A stretch of 64,000 bases of DNA, from assembly GCA_020091685.1 (NCBI GenBank), contig CM034595.1, positions 8,083,132 through 8,147,131 on the forward strand, in the 5' to 3' direction. Numbering within the stretch: position 1 is the first letter of the stretch; the number at the start of each line of letters is the position of its first letter. A model generated the notes under the pieces. That model searched no databases. It saw only the letters and a list, made by a program, of their open reading frames with translations, and had not been told where the DNA came from. This stretch comes from Lutjanus erythropterus (Eukaryota; Chordata; Actinopteri; Lutjaniformes; Lutjanidae). Of the stretch, positions 12,000 through 23,209 are shown one piece after another. Made by a program: the position numbers and the translations under genes.

Positions 12000-12400
12000 C
12001 TCATAGAGAGGGATGCTCAGAGAATTACCACCAACTCTGCAGTTCCCCTCTGCCTCACAGAGCTTTTTCACATCATTCAGCTCACTGGTTTAGATTTCAG
12101 GACTGTTTTTGTTGACTTTCATCACTGTAATCTACCTGGTATCCAGCAGCAGGCGGCTGTTATTAGTATAGCACTCTAAAAAACAGCTGTTCACTACCTA
12201 CCGAGCAGCAAACAACAGACAGACACAGTTGTGAACATAGGAGCATTTAGTAGCTGAAGAGCCAGGTATTTTTCTCAGGAGTTGGTGGAGACCACAAACA
12301 GAACAAAAAGAGAGTGAATATTGGACTAACATTGATCAGGTGATACACACATCACTCTGGATGAATGCTAATGTTGATGTGTCTCCTGGAAAGGCAATAG
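12000..12400 (+). repeat. Teleost dispersed repeat, single copy
   Basis: The run 'atccagcagcaggcggctg', 'aacagctgttcactacct', 'agcagcaaacaacagacag', 'ggagttggtggagaccac' matches a repeat I recognise as abundant in percomorph fish. No second copy in the window; class unknown. Confidence 0.45.
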
Positions 12401-12424
12401 GCAATTCTTCAAAGATACATGTTC

Positions 12425-13075
12425 ATTTTTCTATGGGTCTGTCATGGGTTTGGGTTTAGTCATATCCTCTGTTATTAACCTTGCTTGTCTTTGGTGTACT
12501 TCATGTCTCACTTTGTGTCATGGTCTGTTTTTCTGCCCTTTTGATTTGCTTCAACTGCTCCTAAATTTATATTTGTGTAATTAGTGAATGTATGTTGTGT
12601 CATTAGTTGTCAGGTCAACTCTGTCTGTTCCGGCTTCTGGTTTCCTTTTGGATTATTGTTTGTTGTTTTGTGGATGCTCTTTCATTTGGATTTATTTTTG
12701 TTGGGCTTATTTTTATTTTTCCATTTGTTAGTTGTGTTTCCCTACCAGCACTGGAAAAAAATTTCAGCTGACCTCTCAGTCTGTAAGCCACTACTGTGCA
12801 CCTCAGTAAGCTTAACTCCAGCCGGTTAACCAGCAGCATGCTAGCCGTCAGTCTTCACCCAGGCCTGCTAGCTTCCAGCCCTCTACTCAGCCTGCACTCC
12901 AGTCTTCTGTTCCGGTTGTGCCGTGGCCATCTCTTTGTTCTTTGTTGGACTTGTTTTTCCTGGACTTTCCAGCCACCTTCTGTTATTTTGTTTCCTGCCA
13001 GCAAGTTTATTAAAGTTACCTTTCTGTTCCTTCACTCCAGAGTGTCCTGCATTTTAGATCCACTTTAAAACTGAA
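12425..13075 (+). repeat. Long T-rich dispersed repeat with a short GCTAGC segment
   Basis: The left part is rich in 'tttgtt' and 'gtcttt' phrases. The middle (12830-12900) holds 'catgctagccgtcagtc' and 'cctgctagcttccagcc', reminiscent of the minisatellite at 39.2-39.9 kb read on the opposite strand. The right end reads 'agtttattaaagttacc' then 'agagtgtcctgcatttt', a polyadenylation-like tail seen in several fish retroelements. Open frames inside are low-complexity. Confidence 0.45.
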
Positions 13076-14163
13076 CTTTGAAAAGGCCTATACAAAAATA
13101 ATGGTGTGGGTCAACATAAGTCCCACGCAACATGGTTGTAGCTTAGTTTGGAAAAGATCATCGCCTGGGTTAAAATATGTATGTTACATTACATAAATCA
13201 CATAACAATTAACATAACTGTTTTGAAATGTAATTCTTTAAATAAGTCAATGTCGACTTTTGAACCCTTTACACATATGCAGTCTATCCCTTAAATGTTC
13301 AGGAACATTTCCCACATGGGGCCACATGTGAATGGGGATCGATATTCTGGGAAATCTGTACTTCCAATTTCCTACCTCAAGACCTGGTAACATTTCAGGG
13401 ACAAGCACGTTTCATTTGTCAGTGCAGACTCAGGTAGGACAGAAAGCGACCAGAGTAATATATGCATTATGTACACCCAGACACAACATTTTTATATGTC
13501 ACTCACTTCTGAAAGTGCACACACAATGAAAAAATATTTTAATATATTATGGTGCTATATAAATTCAGCTTTATAGTGACAGAGCAGCTTCATTGATCAT
13601 GATTGATGGCTGCAGGAAATGGCACTTGCATGTGTTAATTAACTGAAATTTTTCCAGCTGTACCTCCCCTTGTCTGTCACTAATCTTGCGCCCCCACTTT
13701 TAACTGTGACAAGATGTCCATGATTACTGCTACCTGATGGACTGTCACTTGCCTCATCGATTTGCATATGTGAAAAGGTGCATTAGGACACTAAAAAACA
13801 AGGAAGGGCCATTACATCACTATGGAACATTCTGTGCTCTGCTTGGTGCCAGACTTTCATACCACTTCTATTGAAATCTATGGAGAAGCACACCCCACAC
13901 ATCTGTGTTGTACAGTATGATCTTTGATGAAGACATTCATCTAAAAAGTGAAAAAAATGAATGGATACAATTCAGAGACTGGTGTACTGACTGATTTTTC
14001 CACTGTGCATTTGTGCATTTGTCCATCCAGTGACACTATGTCCATCCAGACCCAAATCTACATCTATGGTCTACCAGCAATGTGAATTCAGAAATGTTGA
14101 GTACCACACAGTTTTATGTCAGAAATGTAAAGTATGGGTCTCCAGCATTATGAAACTGTGAGA
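13076..14163. other. Intergenic, nothing recognised
   Basis: AT-rich unique-looking DNA. The 65-codon frame at 13332-13529 has no recognisable domain. Confidence 0.5.
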
Positions 14164-14859
14164 TTGGGCAATTTTTATAATTAGCATAAGTAGCATTAAT
14201 TAGCATAATCTCCTGGGCAGTATTTTTGCAACTGCTTGGCCGATTTTGAGGATGCTGAATCCATTTAGTTCCAGTCCATTTAGAAGTTTAGGAAAACACT
14301 GAATCGACTGAATTGCACCTTAATGCAACTTACTGCAGCTTTTTAAAATAATTTCAACTCAGTTATAAATTATAGGATGTTTATGAACACAGCTATCTAA
14401 TGACATTTAACATTTATTTACCCTGACATCATTATCCCAACCCTAACCACTATCACTCCTCATGCCTAGATCTAACCAATAATTAACTGATAAATGTAAA
14501 TAAATAAATATTTTAATTATAAACATCCTATTTATAACTCAGATAAAGTTATTTCAGTTTTTTTTTTTTTTTTTTTATTTAGTTACGTTTTCTGTGCAAT
14601 CCAATCAATTCAGTGTTGTCTAAAGCTTCTAAATTGACTGGGACTTCAATGAAATTGCCCAGCAGTGGCAGCTGTACAGTCTACTTCTGGTTTAAACAAA
14701 CATTTTGAATTTCGAGAATGTCAGAAATGGATTCAGCACCCTCAATGATGCCCCCAAAACCACTCCAATATTGTCCAAATCAGCAGTTGTTGAAATATTG
14801 TCCATTTAGGAGATTTCTGCAAATTAATGTTTATTATACTAATTATTTAAATTGCCCAA
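14164..14859. mobile_element. Large foldback element, ~700 bp (TTGGGCAATTT ends)
   Basis: The ends are 'ttgggcaattt' (14164) and 'aaattgcccaa' (to 14859), exact inverted complements. Matches continue inward: 'gatgctgaatccattta' against 'aatggattcagcaccctc', 'ccatttagaagtttagg' against 'aaagcttctaaattgact', and 'ttataaattataggatgtttat' against 'ataaacatcctatttataact'. The centre is near 14440-14470. A T run at about 14559-14578 lies in the right arm. Non-coding. Confidence 0.8.
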
Positions 14860-14879
14860 CATATGCAGGTTAGTATCTG

Positions 14880-15260
14880 GCAGTTTCACTTTGGGGTACT
14901 CAGCATTAGAGCTTGAGATCTGTGTCCGGACCCAACCGGAACTGACGGGTCAGGTCTGGCCTTATTTCCTACATATTTCATGGGCTCACGTCGGGTTTGG
15001 GTTGTATTATGTTTATTTCTTTTCATTTTTTTCTCCCCAATTTAGTCATCGCCAATTCTAATTCCCTGCATGTATTGTCCCTGTCACTGAAAACTCCTGC
15101 TGTTTGGTACATAGAGGGAAGCTTGTTAAGAAAAATGTCGGGCTGTAATTGGGTTCAGGTTGAGATATGCTAATGAGTGTCATGTTCGGGTTGGTTTCTG
15201 ACAGAATTTTGTCGGCATCGGGCCTCAATGGGCTGAACTTTTCAGGCACAATTAAAGCAC
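14880..15260 (+). repeat. Dispersed repeat family E, copy 1
   Basis: 'agagggaagcttgttaagaa', 'gggctgtaattgggttcagg' and 'gatatgctaatgag' are matched in reverse complement at 49130-49195. It also carries 'gggtcaggtctgg' and 'tcgggtttgggtt', a GGGTC/GGGTT style seen in fish hAT-like repeats (inference). The open frames at 14852 and 15058 are artefacts. Confidence 0.6.
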
Positions 15261-17185
15261 TAGTTCACATCAGGGCTATATTAGCTGAAAATAGATTCCT
15301 ATGGGGTGATGACATGATCTCTGGCTGGAATCTAACAAGAGACTGTAAGTGCATATCTTAATTATTAAGTTATCAGGATGTAGCATGATTGCTGCATTCT
15401 AAAACAAATTTAACAAACCCTATGCTACAGCAGTACCAAAAGAAAGAAAATGAAAAATGAACTTTTCTTTTGTATTCTTCTGCCGTCAGTGGCTTTTTGT
15501 TACTGCTGCTAAAAAAAAAGGTCCATGGAAAACATGACTACGTGTGAATTTACACATTTCACTGTGAGCAGTGTAGGTTCATCTACAGTCCGTCCGAATC
15601 AGACACCTTTCAGACGCTTGCTCCTGAGGGAAGAAAAGAAATCTTCAAACAAGAATTTCTCTCGGAGAAAAGCAAGGACGTCCAGCAAGTAAATCCTGTC
15701 TAATTAGCATATCAATTAAATCTGCGGCTCGAGATGGCCCAGGCTTTAAAGAATCTATGTGTTTGCTTCAGTCCATGAATATTCCTAAAGCCTGATCAGC
15801 TCCAAGAAGGAAAAAAAGAAAGACTTGGAGTGGTGAGCTGAGGCTGACCTTGGATATTGCAACTGCTGACCCTTGGCTGGGCTGGCCAATCAGAGAGTGT
15901 TGTTCCCCACGGGTGGATGAGCCAATCGTAGCGTACAGCGCTGGAAGCCATGTGTCCTCCGCCGAGATGTGTGACCGATCTGGAGGTGATCGCACACATG
16001 CAAATAAAGCAAAGAAACAATTAAATGTTTGGAAAATTATCCTCAAACTTATTTAATCAGTTTTACATATTCAATATCAATATAAGAAAATGTTCTCACA
16101 AAAATCTTGATTTACAGAGTGCCCTGAATGCCTCTGATGTTTTAAATCTCTGTGTCAGTTTTATGATGAGAGCTATTTGTCCTGTAGTTTTATGTTCATT
16201 TTTTATAATCCTTGCGTGATCACATTTCACACTTTTAAATATAGCCAGCATGTGTGATGTAAAGCCTTTCGTCCTCCTTTTTTTTTCCCGCTCCGTCTTG
16301 TCCTTTCAGTGATGAAACCTTCCCCTCAGCGGACACCCTCTTCTAGTCACAGGGAAGAGAACAAAAGCTGTCATTCACTGATCTCCCCATTACGCACAGC
16401 GTGCTCGTCCCTGCCACCGTCACCTTTAAATCCGGCTCTGCCTTTAAACAGGCTTCTCAACGCCACAGAGAACAGAGGACAGAAATAGAGAGGAAGAAAA
16501 AAAAAACACTGGATTTGTAACTTTTTTAGTTTTCAGATTGCTGTGAGACAAATCAATATTTCTTCTCCTCTCCAGTCGGCATATTTTTGGAGGATAGGGA
16601 GCTAATTACAATTCCCTTAACTGCCTCCTCTGTCATCTGTAATATTATTTTAAAGCAGGGCAACCAGAATCCTGTGACCTTTTTTTCATGTGGAAAGCTG
16701 TCTGAGCCGCTGTTCTTGTATATTTGTGTTTGGGGTAAAGTGTGTCTTTATGAAAAAGAACATTTAGGTCAGGTAGAAGCACCTTTCTGTCTCTGGTGAG
16801 GGAAAAGTCACAATTTGGGTAAAAATTACTACTTTGTTAAAGCCTGTGTAAAGGACAAAGGGAGTTTTTCTTCTGGACACATCAGACACATGCTTATTTG
16901 TGCTCCCTTTATGGACGAAAATAGTGACGTATGTTTTAAAACAATATAACCATCCCTGCCGACATACTTCCATGTGTCCTTTGTGTTGGCATGGATGTTA
17001 AGCAATACATCCACTAGGGCGCCACTCAGAGTCAACACGAAGAAGAAGAATTGTCAGAAATTTCTGACGACAGCAAACATGGCACACTGCAGGTAGCCAA
17101 TAATGAGCCTCTTGCAGGAAGCATTGTAGACCAAGGTGACTCAAAGCATTAAATACATCACTTGTGTGGATGGATGACAAACCTC

Positions 17186-17187
<2 letters not shown>
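15261..17187. other. Intergenic; AATTA-bearing block near 15690 and CCAAT motifs near 15890
   Basis: No gene recognised. 15690-15730 contains 'ctaattagcatatcaatta'. Two CCAAT motifs lie at about 15887 and 15921, and GC rises between 15840 and 16000. This could be regulatory DNA, but no exon or start is visible. 16380-16470 is also less AT-rich. The 92-codon minus frame at 15768-16046 has no domain. Confidence 0.35.

Positions 17188-17282
<95 letters not shown>
17188..17282. repeat. (TA)n microsatellite, ~95 bp
   Basis: An almost pure TA array with one G interruption near 17236. It directly abuts the left end of the Tc1-like element. Tc1/mariner elements insert at TA, so the array either was the target or grew from the duplicated TA. 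Confidence 0.95.
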
Positions 17283-17283
<1 letters not shown>

Positions 17284-18386
17284 CTTGCAAAAGTATTCAC
17301 CTGCCTTGGCATTTTACATATTTTGTTACATTACAACCTGTAAATTAAATGTTTTTTAATGGATCTGCACCAAATAGTCTAAGTTGGTGAAGTGAAATGA
17401 GAAAATATTATTTATTTTCCTTAATGAAAAACTGAAAATTGGTGTGTGCATAGGTATTCAACCCCCTTGCTATGAAGCCCCTAAAAGGTTCTTGTGCAGC
17501 CAATTACCTTCAGAAGTCACATAATTAGTGAAATAAAGTCCACCTGTGTGCAATCTAAGTGTCACATGATCTGTCAGTATATATACACTTTTTCTGAAAG
17601 GCCCCAGAGGCTACAACACCACTAAGCAAGAGGCACCACTAAAAAAAAAAAAAAAGTCAGGATGGGGTTATAAAAAAAAATATCCAAATCTTTGATGATC
17701 CCCCGGAGCACCGTCAAATCCATCATCATCAAATGGAAAGAACATGGGACCACAACAAACCTGCCAAGAGAGGGCTGGCTACCAAAGCTCACGGACCGGG
17801 CAAGGAGGGCATTAATCAGAGAGGCAACACAGAGACCAAAGGTAACCCTAAAAGAGCTGCAGAGTTCCACAGACGGGGAGACGGGAGTATCTGTCCATAG
17901 GACCACAATAAGCTGTGCACTCCACAGAGCTGGGCTTTATGGAAGAGTGGCCAGAAAAAAGTCATTACTTAAAGATAAAAATAAGAAAGAACGTTTGAGT
18001 TTGCCAAAAGGCATGTGGGAGACTCCCACATGTATGGAGGAAGGTGCTCTGGTCAGATGAGACTAAAATTGAACTTTTTGGCCACCAAGGAAAAAGGTAT
18101 GTCTGGTGCAAACCCAACACAACTTATCATCCCAAGAACACCATCCCCACAGTGACACATGGTGGTGGCAGCATCATGCTGTGGGAATGTTTTTCAGCAG
18201 CAGGGACTGGGACTGGTCAGAATTGAAGGAAAGATGGATGGTGCTAAATACAGGGATATTCTTGAGCAAAACCAGTTTCAGTCTGTCAGTGATTTGAGAC
18301 TGGGACGGAGGTTCACCTTCCAGCAGGACAATGACCCTAAGCATACTGCTAAAGCAACACTCGAGTGGTTTAAGGGGAAACATTTA
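17283..18386 (+). mobile_element. Tc1/mariner-like DNA transposon, 3'-truncated
   Basis: The left terminal repeat begins 'gcttgcaaaagtattcac' and continues 'ttacattacaacctg', the usual left end of a common fish Tc1 family. A ~300-bp leader and a broken transposase follow. At about 18386 the match stops inside the transposase and is replaced by sequence of another repeat. The right half of the catalytic domain and the right terminal repeat are missing, so the copy cannot move. Confidence 0.93.
17660..18386 (+). pseudogene. Tc1-like transposase, broken (DDE family)
   Basis: The protein would bind the terminal repeats and catalyse cut-and-paste transposition. The region before 17692 has lost the start codon and first DNA-binding helix: an A run at about 17641-17656 sits where the N-terminus should be. 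17692-18040 (frame 1) holds the second helix-turn-helix and linker, including PRSTVKSIIIKWKEHGTTTN and GVSVHRTTISCALHRAGL. A frameshift near 18010-18044 moves to frame 2, which carries [20 protein letters not shown] (first catalytic Asp, codon 18056-18058) and [19 protein letters not shown] second frameshift near 18210 leads to frame 3 with FTFQQDNDPKHTAKATLEWF (second Asp). The sequence ends at WFKGKH, so the third acidic residue and C-terminus are absent. Confidence 0.93.
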
Positions 18387-18480
18387 ACTTGTCCTGCATG
18401 TTTTTGATGTTTCCCTGTTCCAACACACCTGATTCAAATGATCAGCTTGTCATCAAGCCTCTGCAGAAGCCTGTATAAAC
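18387..18480 (+). repeat. hAT-like fragment fused to the Tc1 break
   Basis: 'gatgtttccctgttccaac', 'acacctgattcaaatgatca' and 'catcaagcctctgcagaagc' are phrases I recognise from an abundant fish hAT-like non-autonomous element. It begins exactly where the Tc1 match stops. Either it inserted and a deletion followed, or recombination joined the two. Confidence 0.5.
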
Positions 18481-18572
18481 CCCACAAACATACACATGAC
18501 CAAACAGACCTATTCTGTCATTGAGACATGGGACATGCTTTTAATGTCAAAGTCCAGTCCAGTGGTTTGTTA

Positions 18573-19125
18573 AAGGGATAGGAAACCCAAAAATGAAAAT
18601 CCAGTCATTATCTACTCACCCTCATGACAGTTGAAGGTCAGGTTTATTTTTTTAATCCACAATGGACTGCTGGATTTTCACAGGGAAACAACCTTGCAAA
18701 ATCTTTCAAACAATGGAAGTGAATGGTTTCAAACCAAACCAAAAACCAAAAAGAAACAAAAAAAAGGAAAAAAGCATAAAATACCTCCCTACTGCTCATC
18801 TGGTGTAATCCATAATCCATCCATCTCCTAAAGCCCCAACATGCCAACTTGACTTGAAACATGACATTTCCACCATGTTTTTATCCTGAATCTTCACTGT
18901 AGATCTTTAGCTTGGAGCCACATTCACATGCACATGAACACTGTCTGAACTTGAACTGGGTGTGTGTGTGTGACAGTGTGTGCACACAAGTGAACGGCAT
19001 GTCAGGGCCTTAGGAAACTTGGATAAGCAGTATGGAGGCATTTTATGTTTTTACTTTTGTTCTGTTTTTTTCAGTTGTTTTTTGTGTTTAAAAACTAGTC
19101 ACCATTTAATTCCATTGCTTCCATG
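18573..19125 (+). mobile_element. Foldback MITE family A, copy 2
   Basis: It begins 'aacccaaaaatgaaaatcc' and 'tctactcaccctcatgac', common at ends of fish non-autonomous DNA elements. It then follows copy 1 (5866-6312) closely: 'caatggaagtgaatgg', 'tactgctcatctggtgtaat', 'cctgaatcttcactgtagat', 'ctttagcttggagccac'. The right arm ends 'actagtcaccatttaattcc'. Best preserved of the three for the outer left end. Confidence 0.8.
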
Positions 19126-20006
19126 CGCTTTTGTCATTACTGAAATACTGCACATCTAAATGTACTATAATACTGTATATTCTGATAATGCAAGATATTG
19201 TATTATGTAATTGAATCACAAAGAAATCATACAGCTATATACAGGTTGTGTTTTAATGCATTTAATGGTAAACTACAGCAGTGTAGCAGTTCAGTGTGTT
19301 GGTGTTTGTGCTCCCCGACTACACATTTGGGATTTAAGTGTGAAATCATTTTGTATCAATTACTTCTTTTTTCCCTTGTCATGTTAGTATAAATGTGTTT
19401 TTAATGGAATGACAAAGCAGTGATTTGTTACATTTACATTTTCCCCAGATGGATGCTCACATGCTTTTAAAGTTTTATTTGAATTCATAACTTAGACAGG
19501 CTGTCAGCGCATGTCACCAATGCAAGCAGTGTGAAACGTGTTTAACGAGAGAAACTCATTTAAAAAGAGTGGCTGAATGTGCTGATGAAAGCAGGTAGTG
19601 CTTACACCGCCATTAAGAAGAACAGACACATAAAGCCTCAGTTTACTGTACTGAGCCTAAGGCAGCGAATTAAACAAACAATGTTTTAAAAGTGCACTAA
19701 CACAGCCTGGGACACTTCACTGCAACATTAAAACTGAGTGTCCAACTACTGCAGCAGAGGAGGAGCTCTACCATCTTTACAGTGTCCACAATAAAACAAG
19801 TTACTCAACACTTAGACTCCTGAGAATTGTTGGGCTTGTAGAGTGCTGTTTATTATTAATTTGACCCAAATGTTAATAATTTTAAATGTATTTAGTTTGA
19901 TTTACTCCTGGTTTATTAGTTTTTCTCTGCCTAGCCTTAACCTTCTTAGTTTTAGCTATAAATGTAATATTCAGGGCAACTTTTACATTTTTAATTATTT
20001 TCAAAG
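19126..20006. other. Intergenic, nothing recognised
   Basis: AT-rich, with short chance open frames only. Confidence 0.5.
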
Positions 20007-20235
20007 TACACTCTTAGAAATAAGGGTACTAACCTTTTATTTTCTACCCAGAACCCCCTATGAGAAGGTCTACAGAGAACCCTTCTGTGGGGTAATGGTT
20101 CCACACAAAACCTTCACTGGAAGTTCTATCCAGAACCATTCCACCTTGTAAGGGTGCCAACAAGAACCCATGCAGGGGGCTCTAATGCAAATCTTTTTAT
20201 ATTAAGGGTTTTCTCTAGAACACACCTGGGGTTCT
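20007..20235 (+). mobile_element. MITE family C ('GGTTCT/AGAACC'), partial copy
   Basis: It starts 'tacactcttagaaataaggg', the same end as the complete copy at 53435-54142, followed by many 'agaaccc' and 'ggttct' repeats. The right end is missing. The 102-codon frame at 19843-20151 overlaps it and is a repeat artefact. Confidence 0.8.
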
Positions 20236-20954
20236 ATGGAAACAGTCAAACTTGTGTTAGATACTACCACATCTGCCAGTCTCATGGCTTTGGAGTTAAA
20301 GTGAGATTTATGTGGGGGGGTTGAGAAGGACAGTGTAGGCTGGTGCCTTAATTACTGTATTTCTGTCATCTATCATATACATACGTGTCATATTTCACCA
20401 TCCCCCCAGTGTTTGCTGGGATGTAGCTTCAGCCTCAATCCTTTAGCATTTCAGTTATATCATGTCATATTTCAGAGTCTTTTACAGGGTTCTCGTTTTA
20501 ACATGAGTCAGATGGAGACATTAAAAAGTCAGCTGGAGACACACTTCATGGCTGACTCAAGCTGTTTTAGTGTTAGCTAGCTAAATTTATTAAATCTGCT
20601 AGCAAGAGTCATCATTTTAGCCAACAAAACTCATGGTTAGAAATGAGAGGCTGCTTTTTTCTACTTCTCTGTGGGATCAAAGACCTTTTGTTTCAAAATT
20701 ATTGCCAATTTCAACATTAATTCAGCCGTTGTTATCACTGTAAAGTGCATATGAGCAGTGCAAGAATGGAAAACTTGACAGGTGTAACATGGAAGATATA
20801 ATAGTGCACAACAAAAAAGTTATACCTGTTATTTTTGCTCGTCATTAGGTTAGTATATTTTTAGATTTTATCAGTTGGGTTACAGTCATGCTTTGGGAAG
20901 GATCACTGTAACAGGCAATGCACTCAAACACACTACCTAAAGACAGGCAGGTTA
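20236..20954. other. Intergenic, nothing recognised
   Basis: No open frame of note and no second copy elsewhere in the window. Confidence 0.5.
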
Positions 20955-21322
20955 CTTACAGAGATAGTTCACCCAGTAATAAAAATTCATCATTATCTAC
21001 TCACCGTCGTGCTGATTAGGTGTTGGGTTTATTTTGTTAGTCCACAAAACACTACTGGAGTTTCACAAGAAAACTGTGTTGCAGACTCTCTCAAACAATG
21101 GAAGTGAATGGCTTCAAGCACGGGATCTACAGTGAAGATTCAGGCTAAAAACATCATGTAAAGACTTGGATTACACCAGACGAGCAGTGCAGAGGTATTT
21201 TATATTTTTATTCTGTTGTTGTTGTTTTTTTTCAGTTTGAAAACTGGTCACCGTTTACTTCCATTGTTTGGGAGATTCTGAACACATTGTTTTCCTGTGA
21301 AACTCCAGCAGTGTTTTGCACT
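20955..21322 (-). mobile_element. Foldback MITE family A, copy 3 (reverse orientation)
   Basis: The outer arms are 'agtccacaaaacactactgg' on the left and 'ctccagcagtgttttgcact' on the right. The asymmetric interior reads 'atctacagtgaagattcagg', the reverse complement of copies 1 and 2, so this copy lies on the minus strand. It lacks the CACATGCACA-type central segment of the other copies. Confidence 0.8.
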
Positions 21323-21584
21323 GTATGAAGAAACAACTATCATCTGGATTACATTTCATTCTGAAGATCTAAATTTAATGATTATGACACCTAATTGCTG
21401 TTATTAATTAGTCATGTGTTTTGAGCATTGTCACGAGACCAATCAGCCACAGAAAGTCTCCAAGCACAGCTTCATAATGGAGCCCAACTGGGTAAAGCAA
21501 CAAAAGCTGTCAAAACTGTAACGTTACTGAAATGTGAAATAGCAGAATTGGCACCAACCTTCCAGCTGTATGTGGCAGAGGAAG

Positions 21585-21905
21585 AGGAGTGACATACTGA
21601 GCTGAGTGGCATCGACATACCACTAGTCAAAGTGGCATACCACTAAAAATGCATATGACACTCGAACCTGAGTGGCACATCACCAGTATGCCAGAGTTTA
21701 TAAAAATTCACACACAGCCGTGGCGTATCATAATCAGCAGTGGCATATGTCAATAGGAAATAAGTATATGCCCGTGAGAAGTGGTGCATGACAGTGGAAC
21801 ATGAGTGACGTACAATCTATAAGTGCCATATAAACCAGGAGAATGGCAACAGGATACCAGAAACTGACAGTCCACACACTGGAACAAAAGTGGCATGCCA
21901 TTAGC
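21585..21905. repeat. Degenerate minisatellite with GTGGCAT motif
   Basis: Roughly ten spaced variants of 'agtggcata(c)ca' recur every 20-40 bp, for example 'gagtggcatcgacatacca', 'aagtggcataccactaa', 'gagtggcacatcaccag', 'cagtggcatatg' and 'aagtggcatgccatt'. Spacing is irregular, so this is an old array or internal part of a longer element. Minus-strand frames here are shadows of it. Confidence 0.6.
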
Positions 21906-22175
21906 CACTTCTCCATCTCTGAATTTCTCATATACGACTGAAAAAAATCCCATCTATCATCTAATAAAACACTGTATAATTTATAGACATGTGCTGGGAT
22001 CCAACAAAGACATATAAGATAAGCAAAAATTACTTGACAAGATCTCTTTACTGATTATTGACTGTCTATGACTACATTTTTAAAAATGTTTTGTTATAGC
22101 GGCTGGTGTAGCAGGTTTGTAGTTGAGTTTGACTGCTTTGTCATGGGATCTCCTCCAGCTGGCAGGCTTTATAAC

Positions 22176-22780
22176 CTGACACGGTGTTTCCCAAACTTTT
22201 TTCCTGGGTTAAATAGAGTTCATTTGTGCATAAATGACCATTTTTGCTGCCATTTCTACATCACCTTACAGTATCTCCACAAAAACAAATAGACATGTTA
22301 AAACTTAAGAAATGAGACATTTTGGCTGAGTTGACCAGCCTTCTCATTGTTTGTATTTTCTCTAATTAGTTGCAATTACGTTGTGACATTTTGGTACTAG
22401 ACCTTCATCAGGCATCAGGTTTTCCTGATGAAGGTCTGGTACCAAAATCTTGCAAATAAATTTTAGACAGTGTGCAGGAGTCCTTTTGCAACTTTTTGGT
22501 CTACTCTCGCCAACGTATCTGTCTTGTCTAATAGATGTGATAAGTGTCTCCTTTGTTCGAAATTTTCTCTAATTAGGAAAATGATGAAGAACATTTCAAC
22601 AAAGAGAAAATAAATGCATTTCATCAGAATTATCTTTTTCCCCCTCTAATTAGTAAAACAACATACACGTTTCAAATGCTTTACTGCAGATATAAATCTT
22701 GTATTTGCAGATTTTTATCCCCAATTTGAAAAATACTGTGATCCACCTGCGGGTCACAACCCAGTCTTTGGGAATGACTG
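22176..22780. mobile_element. hAT-like non-autonomous element, probable
   Basis: The left border 'ggtgtttcccaaactttttt' and the right border 'ccagtctttgggaatgactg' are inverted versions of each other in the 'CAGTGxTTCCCAAA' style of hAT ends. 'cacctgcgggtcacaac' just inside the right end is also typical. No clean 8-bp target duplication is visible. The interior holds a strong hairpin at 22388-22448. Confidence 0.5.
22388..22448. repeat. Perfect-type hairpin, 25-bp stem, 11-nt loop
   Basis: The left arm (22388-22412) and right arm (22424-22448) are complementary over 25 bp with one mismatch; the core is 'accttcatcagg' paired with 'cctgatgaaggt'. The loop is 'catcaggtttt'. The 'cctgatgaaggtctggtacc' phrase followed by 'aataaa' is common at the 3' ends of several fish repeats. 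No evidence of a host RNA gene. Confidence 0.75.
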
Positions 22781-23209
22781 ACTTAGGAGATAAATGCTGT
22801 GTGACTGTACAGTAGGAAGTAAATAAAAAATAAAGAAAGAAAAGAAATATGTATCTCATTGATTTCTTATTCTGTCAAAAAAATCTGCTCTTGCTTAGTT
22901 TGTTCAATCAAAAGAGCAGAACAAAGAACTCCCAGTGAGCAATGCAACCACATGCAGAGCTCCAGGCCAGTGAACGAGGTGGCTGTTGTTATCCTACGAC
23001 TAGATAAATAAGACTTTATTATATTGTATGAGTTGTGTGAGTTCTTAAAGTCTGTCTGAGTTTGGCAATCCACAGAAACATGTGTTATTAACCACCCAGC
23101 CAAATTTAAATGATTCAGAAGCTCACTGAGTATAAAAAATTAGGTCTCAAAATTATGAATAAATGATCACTTTTCTCTGCTCTGAAACCCTGGGGGTGTG
23201 TCCTCTGTC
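22781..23209. other. Intergenic, nothing recognised
   Basis: AT-rich; only chance open frames. Confidence 0.5.

Noticed and set aside
15840-16000. Promoter with two CCAAT boxes
   Set aside because: No TATA box, initiator or exon downstream; two CCAAT motifs in a GC-balanced block are not enough.
17162-17359. 65-codon frame with long Ile-Tyr repeats
   Set aside because: Translation of the (TA)n microsatellite.
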